Source of the DNA: Euwallacea fornicatus
Lineage: Eukaryota > Arthropoda > Insecta > Coleoptera > Curculionidae
Direction of reading: 5' to 3'
NCBI RefSeq assembly: GCF_040115645.1
Contig: NC_089542.1
Span: 4,154,001-4,218,000, forward strand
Length of the DNA stretch: 64,000 nucleotides
Shown: positions 13,483 to 24,286 of the stretch, piece by piece
How the letters are laid out: the number at the start of each line of letters is the position of its first letter
Position numbering within the stretch: the stretch's first letter is position 1
Position numbers and translations under genes: made by a program
Notes under the pieces: model-generated
What the model saw: the letters and a program-made list of their open reading frames with translations, nothing else
Database searches by the model: none
What the model was told of the DNA's origin: nothing

Positions 13483-14966
13483 CAGGGCGTCAAATGCGAA
13501 GCGAAACTAAATATACTGCGTGACGTAGAAAAGAGAACGTCACGTAAAGATGGTTTTATTTAAATAATTTTTGGTATGCGTTTTTCTTACGCTCAAAACA
13601 AATACGTCATTAAAAATCTGAACAAATTAAATTATTAAAAACCAAAAAATAATAATAATTTGTTGGTCCTCCGCGGTGTCTTATACATTTCTGTACACGT
13701 CTAGGCATGGATCGAATGAGACGATTCATATCCTCCTGGGGAATCTCATTCTATGCTAAGTGGACAGCATGACATAGCGCTACCAGGATTTGGGAGGATG
13801 GGGTAAATATCGAGCCTTCGACCTGCAACATCTCATACGTGTTCAATCAATAAGAGATCTGGAGCTGGAGGTGGCCAAAGTAACAAATTGATTACATTTT
13901 GTTGAAAGAAGTCCATAGTCACTCTGGCCATGTGCAGGCGTACATTGTCTTGCTGAAAAACTAGATCAACATGAGTTCCTAAATAAGGCACGGGGGATGA
14001 GGTTCCAGGACTTCTTGCACATGTCGTTGGGCTGTCATACTGCCTCTAATGAAAAGTGAAAGTGACCTGCCACCATACGCAGTAGCACCTCTCACCATTA
14101 CACCAACAGCCTCATGAACATGCCTCTGTATTCTAAACTGAGGATCCCGTCTTTCACCGCATCTTCTTCATACTCTTGCCCAACCATCATGCCATCAACC
14201 CAAATAGAATATAGATTCGTCACTAAAGACGATATTATCCCATTCCAGATTCCGATGTATCTGTATTCTGTACCACACCAGATGTTTTAAGGTGAGGCGT
14301 AAGACAAGATGGGAACGGTGGCAAATCAGTTCAAAACTTCTTATCCGACGGTAAATGGTTCGAATCCCAATGGGTCTTCCATACTTAGCAAACCACTGAT
14401 CCGCCAGCGTCCTCGGTGAGACGAACCTAGCTCTTAAGGCCATAATTCGAAGGTGGCGATCTTGGCGTTTGATAGTTTTCGAGATCGCAAAGTACCTCTT
14501 CTTCTGCCTCTTTGCTCTTCTTGGAATCATGCCTGACAATATCTCTTTACAGTGTTTATACTACGATTCAATCTAGTGGCGATTTCCTTAAATGATCGAC
14601 CAGCCTCTCGTAAATCCACCATTCACCTTCTCTCAAACTCACCCAATTGATGGAAATTTCACTACATTCTGCGGCTAAGTATATTTGATTAATCTGAAAG
14701 CACTTTCTAAACACACTGTACAACAATAAATGATGTTTTGCAGTCATATTGTCGATATTTCTTTACAATTTTTGTAGTAAAAAAAATCCTAAAATTCCTG
14801 AAAACTCGTAAAAACATTGACAAATATGGCTGAAAATTCAATCATTTTTCGTGTTCCCATATACAAACATTCATACCAAAAATTATTGAAATAAAACCAT
14901 TTTTACTGAGTGTTCTATTTTCTATGTCACGCAATATCGTTTGTATCACTAACTCCGAGTTACTCG
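13483..14966 (-). mobile_element. Second Tc1-like transposon remnant with terminal inverted repeats
   Basis: A 114-codon minus-strand frame (14195-14539) gives a Tc1-type transposase middle region: RFVSPRTLADQWFAKYGRPI in the second helix-turn-helix, then WDNIVFSDESIFYLG with the first catalytic Asp. Further C-terminal pieces (LHMARVTMDFF and the proline-rich end) are readable near 13,840-13,960 but are broken by stops. The left end TACAGGGCGTCAAATGCGAA starts at 13481. About 80-100 bp of left sequence (GCGTGACGTAGAAAAGAGAA, then ATAAAACCAT...) reappears inverted at about 14,860-14,945. The left TIR is better preserved than the right. The element is inactive, and its termini differ from those of the elements at 0.5 and 57 kb, so it is a different family. 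Confidence 0.75.
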
Positions 14967-15237
14967 AAAACTAAGAGAAGCGTGCATGATGCTATCTACG
15001 AATGGCTTAATCCTAGTGCATGGTGGATTTTAAAAAAATTGTATAATATACAGGGTGTTATATATAAAAAAATATGGGATTTCAGCATACCCAACAAATA
15101 CGATACTAAAATTGAGAATGTAACGTCGTTAAAATTTTGAAAACATGACCTCATTGAGATGCAAATTGCACAACACCCGATGAAGAGATGGTATTGACAA
15201 ACTCTCGAGGAAATTTTCTCGACATATGTACATATGT

Positions 15238-16203
15238 ACTCAGTGCCCATTTAACAGCCCGTCGGACTGCTATGAGTTTAATTGTAACTTCACAAAAAAA
15301 ATCAATTATGGGGCTAATGAAGGTAAATTTCAAAATTAGTGAGAACCCTACAGGGTGCCCCAAAAAAACGTTGCGTCGTAACGTGTAATTTTTTTAAATG
15401 AGTTTATCTGTATTTTTTCACATGATAGAATCTTCTTTTGGTCCTACATTAGTTTCTAAATTTTTTTATTCTAAGAGCAATTATTCGACGCTGCGAAGCT
15501 CTAAAAAAAATTTAACATTTGCAGCGCCTCATAAAAAAATTAATATTTTATTTAGCTTAAGTTGGATTTTGTCAATTTTAGGGTGGATTTTCATCTAAGA
15601 TCCTCTTAAGAGGCGCGAATATTTATTTAGCCAACGATACATACAGGGCGTTCGCAATAATGACTTCAGTTTCAGCTTTTTTTTTTTTTAATGGAACGGT
15701 GTTTTGTAGGACGAAAGGAAATTCAATTTCTCAAAAGTCGAGATGGTCAAAACTAAAGTCGGTATTGCGAATGCTCTGTATGTATTTTTGACTAAATGAG
15801 TATTTGTGCCTGCTAAGGTGCCGTTACATGGGAATCCATCCTAAAATTACCAAAATTTAACTTAAGCTAATTGCTACATAAATTTTTTTATGATGGACAA
15901 AAAATGCCTGAATTTTATTTTTAAACGTTCTAATTTCGAGCCACTGCATTCCAGGGTAAAAGTGTGGAGCAATTAATACAGGATCAAGAGAGGATTCTAC
16001 CACATGAAAAAAGTGCAGGTGATCTCGATTTGAAAAATGTTCACTTTATGACGCCCCACTTTTTGGAACACCCTATAGGGTTCCTGCTAATTCGAAAATG
16101 TACCTTCATTCCCCTCATACTCATCTCCATAATTGTGTTTTTTAATGAAATCTCAAATAAACTCGCAGAATTCCTGGAAGAGCTGTTAAGTGAACACTCG
16201 GTA
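15238..16203. repeat. Foldback element with nested inverted-repeat arms
   Basis: The two halves are imperfect inverted copies of each other over about 400-480 bp each. Examples are TTTAGCTTAAGTTGGATTTT at about 15,550 against its complement near 15,860, and AATTATGGGGCTAATGAAGG at 15,304 against the complement near 16,100-16,130. TACAGGG-like words mark module borders at about 15,238 (decayed), 15,349 and 15,642, with mirrored copies ending at about 15,780, 16,077 and 16,203. The innermost pair encloses a palindromic core of 139 bp (15,642-15,780). No protein is encoded; short frames here are by-products. The transposon class is unknown. Confidence 0.75.
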
Positions 16204-17287
16204 TATCGTTGTTTTGAATCGATTTGCACGTAATGTCTTCTCTAGATATTCGGTATGTACATTATTTATTTTATTCGCTTTACTTATTTCCATTAGGTAC
16301 CGCTAGAAAAACTGAAACATCTTCTCTTAAACGACCGTTGTTATCGATCTCCGAAGCTTTCCAGTCGACCCAGTAAGGCCCATCAATCAACCGTCGAAAT
16401 GGCAAAACAAGACCATCGCAACCTGTCGAACTTCTTGTATTTCCGTTGCGCGCAAACTACCATCAAAGTCAACACTTTTATTAGAAATAACACTTTGGAA
16501 AAAAGCCTTAATAACGTAATGACTTGAGAAAACAGAGCGGAGGATGTAATGTGGTGTTACTTTGGCCAAGCCGAGATGCAATTTCGATCTAAATTACACC
16601 AGAGAGTGTTTTATTAACATTAATTGAATGAGACAATTCGCAAACTAAAACCTAATATTCCAGGATAGGCCGCAGGTTTAATGAGGCCATGATGAGCGGC
16701 CTCGTTGGGAGTGTGAATTTATTCACGCAAGGTGCGCTTAATTGGGGTTTAATTGAAAACTGGATCAGCGACGTATCAGGAGGATGCATTCGAAATGAAT
16801 GAGGAATTCGTAGTAAAAATAAAAAAATTGAACGAAATAATGGAAAAACTGAGCTGTAGAAGACGTTGGTCTTTAAAAGTCCATACAAGAAGTTACAGGT
16901 CGAAGGTGCCCATAATAACCTTTAGATCATTATGAGCGCTGACATTTTTCGCTCCATAATCGTGACGCGGGCGTTCAGCCTTCTAAATGTCAGGGATATG
17001 ACCGGAACAGTAAAAGACCCACTTCACCTGTTCTATAAAGGGGAATTAATAGTCCTCGGAAGTCGTTGAACCTCTCTAAAACAACGTGCATCGGTGTCCT
17101 GTAATTGGGAAAAAAAGCGTCAAGTGTTCATTAAAGCTCGAATGTTGAAGTCACGAAGATGTTCAGTTTCAGATATTTTAAGAGATTTACTCTTAATCTC
17201 CTAAACTTTGCCTTTTTGAAATTTTCCTCTTCTCTTTTTCTCCCATTTCCTTCGTCTTCGACCGCTCTGTTTCACTGCATCTCAATA
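16204..17287. other. Spacer between two foldback elements
   Basis: No gene recognised. Several 60-78 codon frames overlap on both strands without family features. The last 120 bases are pyrimidine-rich on the plus strand. A similar pyrimidine-rich stretch follows the next foldback element at 18,300-18,400. Confidence 0.3.
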
Positions 17288-18290
17288 TACAGGGAGTCTT
17301 TAAAAGGTCTGTTCAAACACGTACCACAATTTTTTTGGGCGAAAATATGAGAATTCAACCCAATTTACCTTAGGCCAAACATGGGCGATTTTCAAAGTAC
17401 AGGACGGCGAAGTGAAAATTAAAAAAAAGAAAAAAAATATTTCGGTTGTAGTGGTACTACCTCAACAAAATGTCACATCGGATGGTTTTTAGGAAAGAGA
17501 AATCAGAGCCCACATACATTTTCGATTAACATTATAGAGGGCGCTGTCCGCACTAAGTCAATTCTCTTTAACTCGGCATAACTTTTTTATTACCCGGTAT
17601 AAAATTTATTTACCTCCAAATTTGTGTTTTCCTACATGTTCTATAAAAAAATATGTTGGTACAAATCCCTATGGATATTCCTTTTTGGGATACGTAAAAT
17701 TAAAAATTCGCTGCATGTCTTGAAAAATAACTTTAAAGTGCATATTTAGTCGTAGAATTGAACCGATATGAAACAAAATATTCAATAAATTTTCAATTCT
17801 TCTTATTTTTTTAATATTCATGTTTTTACCTGAACATGCCAATTTTTGTTTATTTATTTTGCTGTTCTGTACGAATAAGTATGTATTGTAAAGTTAGTTT
17901 TCAAAACAGACAGAGAACTTTAAACTTCAAATATCTCAACAAGGCATGCCCATAGGGACTTACACCACATTACCTTTTTTCATAAATAAACTTTATACCG
18001 GGTATTAAAAAAGTTGTGCTCCTTTAAACAGAATTCACCTGGCGCTATAGCGAAAATGTGAATGGATCATGATTTCTCGCCCTAAATCTCCCCGATTCGC
18101 CATTTTCTTAGGATAGTACCGTTACGAATGAAGTAATTAGTTTTTGTTTTTCCTTTTTCTAATTTTTGCTTTGCCGTCCTGTATTTTTCAAAACCCTCGA
18201 GTTTTGAACTACAATTGAATTAAATCCTCAGGTTTTCTTCTCAGAAATAAGTGGACACATTTTGTATAGACCTTTTAGAGATACCTTGTA
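17288..18290. repeat. Foldback element, about 1 kb
   Basis: The left arm begins TATACAGGGAGTCTTTAAAA at 17,287 and the right arm ends with its near-complement at 18,290. A second border word, GTACAGGACGGCGAAGTG, begins at 17,397 (110 bp inward) and is mirrored by CCGTCCTGTA ending at 18,183 (107 bp inward). Deeper arm sequence also matches inversely: ACCCGGTATAAAATTTATTT near 17,593 against AAACTTTATACCGGGT near 17,990. Arms are roughly 450 bp with a loop near 17,740-17,890. No coding sequence is evident. Confidence 0.8.
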
Positions 18291-19642
18291 TATTGTGGGC
18301 CTCAGTTTCCCACCTCCCTTCTGGCGATCCTCTAAATATCGTTTTGTTTTCGCCATTTCCTCTTTCTTCGCGCCTTTTTTCTCTCCATCCCTGTCTCGAG
18401 GAGTTGCTAGATATAAAACTTAAGAATTCATAGCTCGACTTGATTTTTAACACCCCTGACTTCATTTATATTAAAGGCACGCCACTGTGCTGTGCCCGTG
18501 TGAGCAACTTTTTGAGATACCACCAATTTTTCACCTCTGATTTTTATATAAACGTTCACATGCGTGAGGGTGGGAAATCGAACTAAAAATAGTACTGATG
18601 AAAAGACCTTTGCTGAGTTTCCCCAACTTTTCACCTTCTAAACCATGCGAAAACCCATAATAGGGAAAACTATCCGTGCGATTCCGAACTAAAGCAGAAT
18701 TTATGAAAACACGAAATCTAAACAGCTGCTTGGGATACCGATAGTTTGATTAAACTCCCTAATAGAGAAAATGCTACTTTACGACCTGTAGTAACGCGGA
18801 ATATTAAAACAGGTCCTCCTGCTTAATAGACCGGAGTCTCAAACATACAGTTAATTCATATCCATGTAAACCGACCTTAAACGCATATTGATGTGTTGCA
18901 TATACTTTAGTTTATGCGTTTACACCACGAAAACCCGTTACTTGTATTATCATTCATCCTTTGTTTTGTTTGTTGCCTAATCAGCATACAAATGGACATT
19001 GTCATTAATCATCTATCGGGTGAGATCGATCATGAGGATAGGACGAAATCACGCACTCGGAGTGAGTGTGAATGTTGTGTCCAACACACTCACACGAGGA
19101 GTGCAATTACTGAATTCTCTCAAAAGAAATAATCCTTAGTTGAGGAAAAATATTGAAACAGGACATATGATTTTTTTTCAAAAAAAATTGTGGTACCCGT
19201 GTTGGTCCTCAATAAGATGATAAAGTGAATCATGGGAACAAGGGAGGACGTCGGACGACACTCAGAGTGGGTGTACTCATTACATGTACCACACTCACAT
19301 TGAGATTCAATTTCTTAAATCACTTCAAAACTACATTAGATATGTGACACTCAATTTAGAGGTAAAATGATTCTTTTCGTCCTACATGCTAGTAATCAAT
19401 AGGCCGAAATAAGCCAGGAAATTTATTATAAAGTGCAATTCAGGACATTGCGTGCTTAAAACACATTTTCTGCTATCTCTAATCGTCGGTTTGGGAGTTA
19501 TAGGTTCCGCTTACTTCAATTTAAGTTTATTAAGTAATTTAATGGCTTCGTTTTGGTGTGGGGCGCTATTGAAGATGGCAGCTACTCTTTGGCCCAAGAA
19601 GAGAGGATTGTCAAGACGTTGAACACTTTGCGCATGACCTAA
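18291..19642. other. Intergenic spacer downstream of the odorant receptor
   Basis: No gene recognised. It contains an imperfect hairpin at 19,053-19,104 (outer GCACTC/GAGTGC, inner TGAGTGTG/CACACTCA). The bases just left of 19,643 would hold the odorant receptor 3' UTR, but no unambiguous polyadenylation site was chosen. Confidence 0.3.
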
Positions 19643-22186
19643 TCAAATATTAAAGTTAAAAGAGTGCTGAAAGAAAGATTAATTGATGGTTACACTTATC
19701 AAAACTTCGTAGTTGAAATGGACCAATCCTCCTGCACTAATGTGTTTAGCTTTCTGTAGGTTACTCAGAAGTATCAACATGGTTCTTCGATTTGAGAGAG
19801 AGAAAGTGTACCAGGGGGTATTCTCCAAGGTGAGACGATTAAGCCCGACCTGAGCGATAAATATATAATGAGTTTGTGACCTAATCAGTTGCACTAATGT
19901 TTCAGATTCGGGGTAGAGTTCAATAATTATGTTCCTGAAGTGTAATCATATCATAACTCAACTGAAACCAAAAACCTCCCTAATCCTTACGGTGTACAGT
20001 GTAAGGTCGAGTTCAGAAATTACGCTCTCAGAGTGGAACTGTCTTAAGTCATAACAAAAAAATAGAAGCTCCGGTTCATTAAATGCTAAAAAATGTTACA
20101 AGTGATTTTTTAATTTCGCACTTTATAACCCCTCTCTCTTAATTTTATTTTTATTTTTTTCTTTTCAAAAAAGAAATGTTTCTATTGTTTAGGTACTATT
20201 TAACTAAGTTTGTATTGCATTTTTTGCGAAATTTATAGCTATTTTTCTCAAAAACTGAATGAATAGATTTTAAATAGTATTATATCGTCGAATATAGTTT
20301 TAAAATATCTTTAATTTGAGGTGTCACATGACTCTTCGTGCGATTTAAAAATTTCAAAAACCGGTGCTATGATCCGCATAAGGGTAAAATTTGGAAATTA
20401 GATTTCATATAAAAATTCGTCCTCCTTAAAAACTGTTTCAACGTGTCTTAGAAACTTTCCGAAATGTCCTTATTTTTCAAAGTTAAAGGGGGTCAAGTTT
20501 TCGTTGGATGACCCTGTATAGTTAAGATGTAAGATGATGTTCTGGTTACAGATCTTTCTCAGTATTGATAGTGCAAGGTCTAATTTATATATTACACTGT
20601 AGAGTGTGAGAATGTTGTGTTTCACACTAACGAAAGCTATTAGTGGTAGTATCTTTGGTGAAAAAAGTTGGTGCAAGAATGAAAAAAATTAAGGTTTTTC
20701 AGTTTTCAAATAAGACTTGCAATGCAAATTTTCTTGATATAATGGTGAACAAAATAACGATACTTTTACTAAACATTTCTACCTACCTGTGCCAAATAAA
20801 GTTCTGAACATACCCCATACGTTAGAGCCATAAAGTTCGCGTCTATGCTAACGCACACCGACCCTATAGGAGTATCCCCTCCTGCCATCTAAAATCCTCA
20901 ATTCACACTTGCTCGTATATATGAAAAATAAACTCACAAACATATTAATATACGCGAATACACTGAGAAGTAAAATAGAATTTGGCAATATCAACAGCAT
21001 GGTCCATTTATAGTAATCAATCTGGGAGTTTGCAAACCTACAATAACTTCAAAAACACCAATTTTTAAAAGGTGGCGACACTCAAAACCAACCTTCGGAT
21101 CTCCATGTCTAACTTCACGCAATTTATCAATTTCAGTCCAACCATATGCTGGTACTCCTCATGTTCGACCAACTTTAGCTCTGTTAAACCTCTTTTGGTA
21201 TGTGCAATGCTGCGCAATATGCCTCGCAACAGTATGTTAGACACAACATACATACCGGACATGTGCATAAGATGAAAAACATTCACTAACAAATAGTATG
21301 CTTTAAACATAAGCAATATATAGTTGAGTAGTATGATAGCTATGGGCAGCCATTTAGGGAAGCCTTCCAGGAGTTTCAATGCTGAAACATTATAGGAAAT
21401 CCTCTGGTTAATGTGAGATGCCCGAACGTGAGACTTCCACTAGCCTTTGATCACTGGAAATATGTTATCGTCATAGTTCAACCCGTTGTAGGGTAAAAAT
21501 CCAAAAAACGCAATAGTAAAAACAAAGCAGCACAGAATCATGAGTCGTACATAGGTATAGAAAAGCTCTCGCATCTCCTGCAAAGTGCTGTGCTCTGCCG
21601 GTTCAAAATTATAAATCCTCCAGTATTTCTTATAGATGTCCAGGTAGGTATTCCTTTGAATAATCAAAGGCAGAGCTATAATCAGCACCTAAAAAGTGGC
21701 GTTTCCTGAAGATTTCAACTTAGTTTTACTGTGAAAGAGTTGCCTGAGTGGAGATAAAGAACATGGGGCCGTAAGTCAAGATATGTTGGATTTCTCGTCC
21801 TTCGATTATCAAGACGACAAGTTGACAGACAACTTCCATGCAGCAAAAAATTATAACAATGTACGAAATCAAGAAGTGCACGCAGTCTTGGGAGTTAATT
21901 CTTATCTCCTTATCGATAAACCATAGAATATCTCCTGGAAGAATGTGATGTCACTACAACTTAATTGTTTTACGAAGCCTGATCGCTAATTAGAGCTCTC
22001 CCCATTCCTATAGGTGGCGACTTCCCCTTGAAATATTTTAAATACAACGCTCTATTAACTGCTGATGTCAATGGTATTAAATTTCGACAGGCAAAATTTT
22101 ATCTAAAATAAATATGAGGGAAAGTTACCTTTGGTGACCCCTAATTCAAACCATTTATCAATGGTTTCTTTCAGGTTGAAACGCAT
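19643..22186 (-). CDS. Insect odorant receptor (7tm_6 family), complete 8-exon model
   Basis: Ligand-binding subunit of an olfactory ion channel expected in sensory-neuron membranes with the Orco co-receptor (family knowledge). Exons: 22129-22186, 21744-21934, 21455-21688, 21093-21403, 20938-21037, 20787-20888, 19694-19849, 19643-19666. Phases agree throughout and give 391 residues, the usual family size. Hydrophobic segments include FLISYIVIIFCCMEVVCQLV, LMILCCFVFTIAFFGFLPY and WLPIAIILLNYILLMFKAYY. The late exons carry the typical C-terminal pattern: CSELYLAQ, then ENTPWYTFSLSNRRTML, then ISAGGLVHFNYEVLIS. Most introns are 49-55 bp, but intron 6 is 937 bp and holds repeat sequence. Intron 2 needs a GC-AG splice (CAG|GCAACT at 21,743); the only GT nearby breaks the frame. 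The 8-codon last exon is the least certain part. No specific receptor number or ligand can be assigned. Confidence 0.78.
20090..20515. repeat. Unclassified repeat inside odorant receptor intron 6
   Basis: Read on the minus strand, the right edge (20,515-20,497) begins ATACAGGGTCATCCAACG, the same TACAGGGT terminal word seen at the foldback elements. It is followed by about 400 bp of A/T-rich sequence. No inverted partner was found on the other side, so it may be a truncated or solo copy. The left border is a guess. Confidence 0.35.
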
Positions 22187-24286
22187 GTCTGCACTCTTAA
22201 AGAGTCTTCAGTATTTTGAATTGATAACGTCAGTTCATTTTGTACTTTCATGATTAGAGGCAAGATTTCTTGACTTATAAATTTGCTCTTAAGAATATTG
22301 TCATTTGTAACTAACCTGTGCTGCATGAATAAACCATTCTTAATTAATAGCATATACAAATCGACAGCAATTTTCTTGCCAAAGGCAACTTTAAATCGAA
22401 CTTCCACCTGTTTCGTGCCCTGTACCATCTCCCCCTTTGCGTGACTTTCAGAAATTAGGGCACTCTCGTAGCTTTGCACCTTTTGTTAATTCCAAACTAA
22501 TTTTAATGTATGTTTTTGTAAATAACCATAAAGTAAAAATAACGTTAAACGTGTTATACAAGGACACGGAGACCAAGTGATCAATGGCCTCTTACCTTGG
22601 AAAAAATGTATAACAGGGCCTCCAAAAAACAATGATTGAACACCAGAGCTAGAGCTGAAGAAAAAATTGTGACTCGACTAAACTTACTTCATAAAAGTTA
22701 CTTGTTTTTAAAAATACTTTGCAGATATATAAGCAATGCCTCAGAAGTTACAGGCGTGCCAAAGTGAAAAAACTCAGAAAAATGGTTGCAAACATCGTGA
22801 ATACTATTCATTCGAATATTTTTACATCGATATATTACATGGCTGGTACTATGAAAATTGTGTAACTGAAAGGTCCTTGGGTTAGTTTAACGTGAACCAA
22901 ACCGTTTAAGGGACATCCAAAGAGATTCTTTAGTTTCGAGCAGCTGGTAACTTAATAAAATTTTTAAAAGCAAATTTTACAAGAAAACTCCTTGAATTTA
23001 ACATTTTTTGTACCTTTGATAGAAACTCACCTACTTTAATACGATCCTGTCAATTAGACATGCTGCTCTTACCAATAAATACCCAAAATATTTTGGAAGA
23101 ACAAAATTTATTCAAAACGTTCTAATATTCACCACTTCGACAAATAAAAAATGAACATAATAATTAAAAAAAAGTATTGCACTTGATGAACTTACAATAA
23201 AGCCATACGCCATACACAATATACATGTATACAAACAAATATAAAAATACACAATTTTCAAAAATCAATTGAGACTTAACGCTTTTAAGTCGTTTTCTTT
23301 TGTTTATTTTTCCGAACTCAGTCATGAGGCTAATCTGAACAATATCGTTTTAGCTTGATCCCACAACATGAACTTTTTTACTATATAAGTGTTGACACCG
23401 ATATAACAAACATCTCCGTTCGGTAGAACACATTAAGTTATGTATAATAAGCTTAATTAATTTGTAAATTTTTAGATTGATTCATCAAATGAAATAATAA
23501 TGATTCTTGTTGTACTTTGTGTAGTAATGGTAAGCAGTAATCAATGGTTCTGCGTTTTAGTTTATTTTTGGTTTAGAACTCAGTTTGAAAATCACAACGT
23601 AGGTTCGGCCTGCTGCATGACCCAATTTTGATCTGATGGATTTTCCATTCTGCAGCCCAATCTTACATTGCAAGTTCCTCTATAAGACTACCTAGAATAG
23701 ACCGCCCATTCGTGTTCCACAACGGCAAAAAGAGAACGGAAATTCAACAATATAAATCACTTTCTACAAACATAAAAAAATCTTCCGCCTGTCGGCTATA
23801 GTTTTATAAAATTTCCTCTTCGTTTATACCTAAATGTAAACAATTTATACAATATATAAAAAATGTAACCAATCTATAAATATTTGGTAAAGTAATTATC
23901 TCTAACTCCCCCCAAATAAAATCGTTTTTAATTGTTTAAACAGTCGTTTAAAGACTATCCTTCAGTCTTCGATATTTAATTGTTACTTTTTTGGGTTTTT
24001 CCTCTTATTCTTCCCGAAATCCTACGAAGAAACTGCTGTGAGACGACAAAGATTCATATATTTACAATAAGAGATCGCCCGAGCGGCGCCTAAAACAGCT
24101 CCTTCCAACAAAACAAACGCATCCCACGTTGGCAATTGTCGCTAAATCTACCAATCACACACTTAAGAGTCAAGATCGTAATCGAATCTACACAGGGCGC
24201 CGCTGCGACTTTAAATCGGCGGACTATCCCTGCAAAATATAATTTTCAACAAAAATATTGCAGGTGAATTCAAGTAGCTACCTTTG
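22187..24286. other. Odorant receptor upstream region and probable CRTC 3' UTR
   Basis: The part near 24,286 should be the CRTC 3' UTR on the minus strand; several TTTATT words (AATAAA on the minus strand) occur between 23,100 and 23,600. A 102-codon minus-strand frame (22171-22479) overlaps the first odorant receptor exon in another frame and could not be assigned to any family. Confidence 0.35.

Noticed and set aside
14360..14375. GGTTCGAATCCC word resembling a tRNA T-arm
   Set aside because: It lies inside the Tc1 transposase coding remnant and lacks an acceptor stem, D-arm and anticodon arm.
15151..16233. Overlapping 60-90 codon frames on both strands
   Set aside because: They mirror each other because the DNA is an inverted repeat; no protein feature is present.
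22171..22479. 102-codon minus-strand frame just upstream of and overlapping the odorant receptor start
   Set aside because: Different frame from the receptor exon, no recognised domain, and no partner exons found. It could be a real exon fragment but the support is too weak to call.
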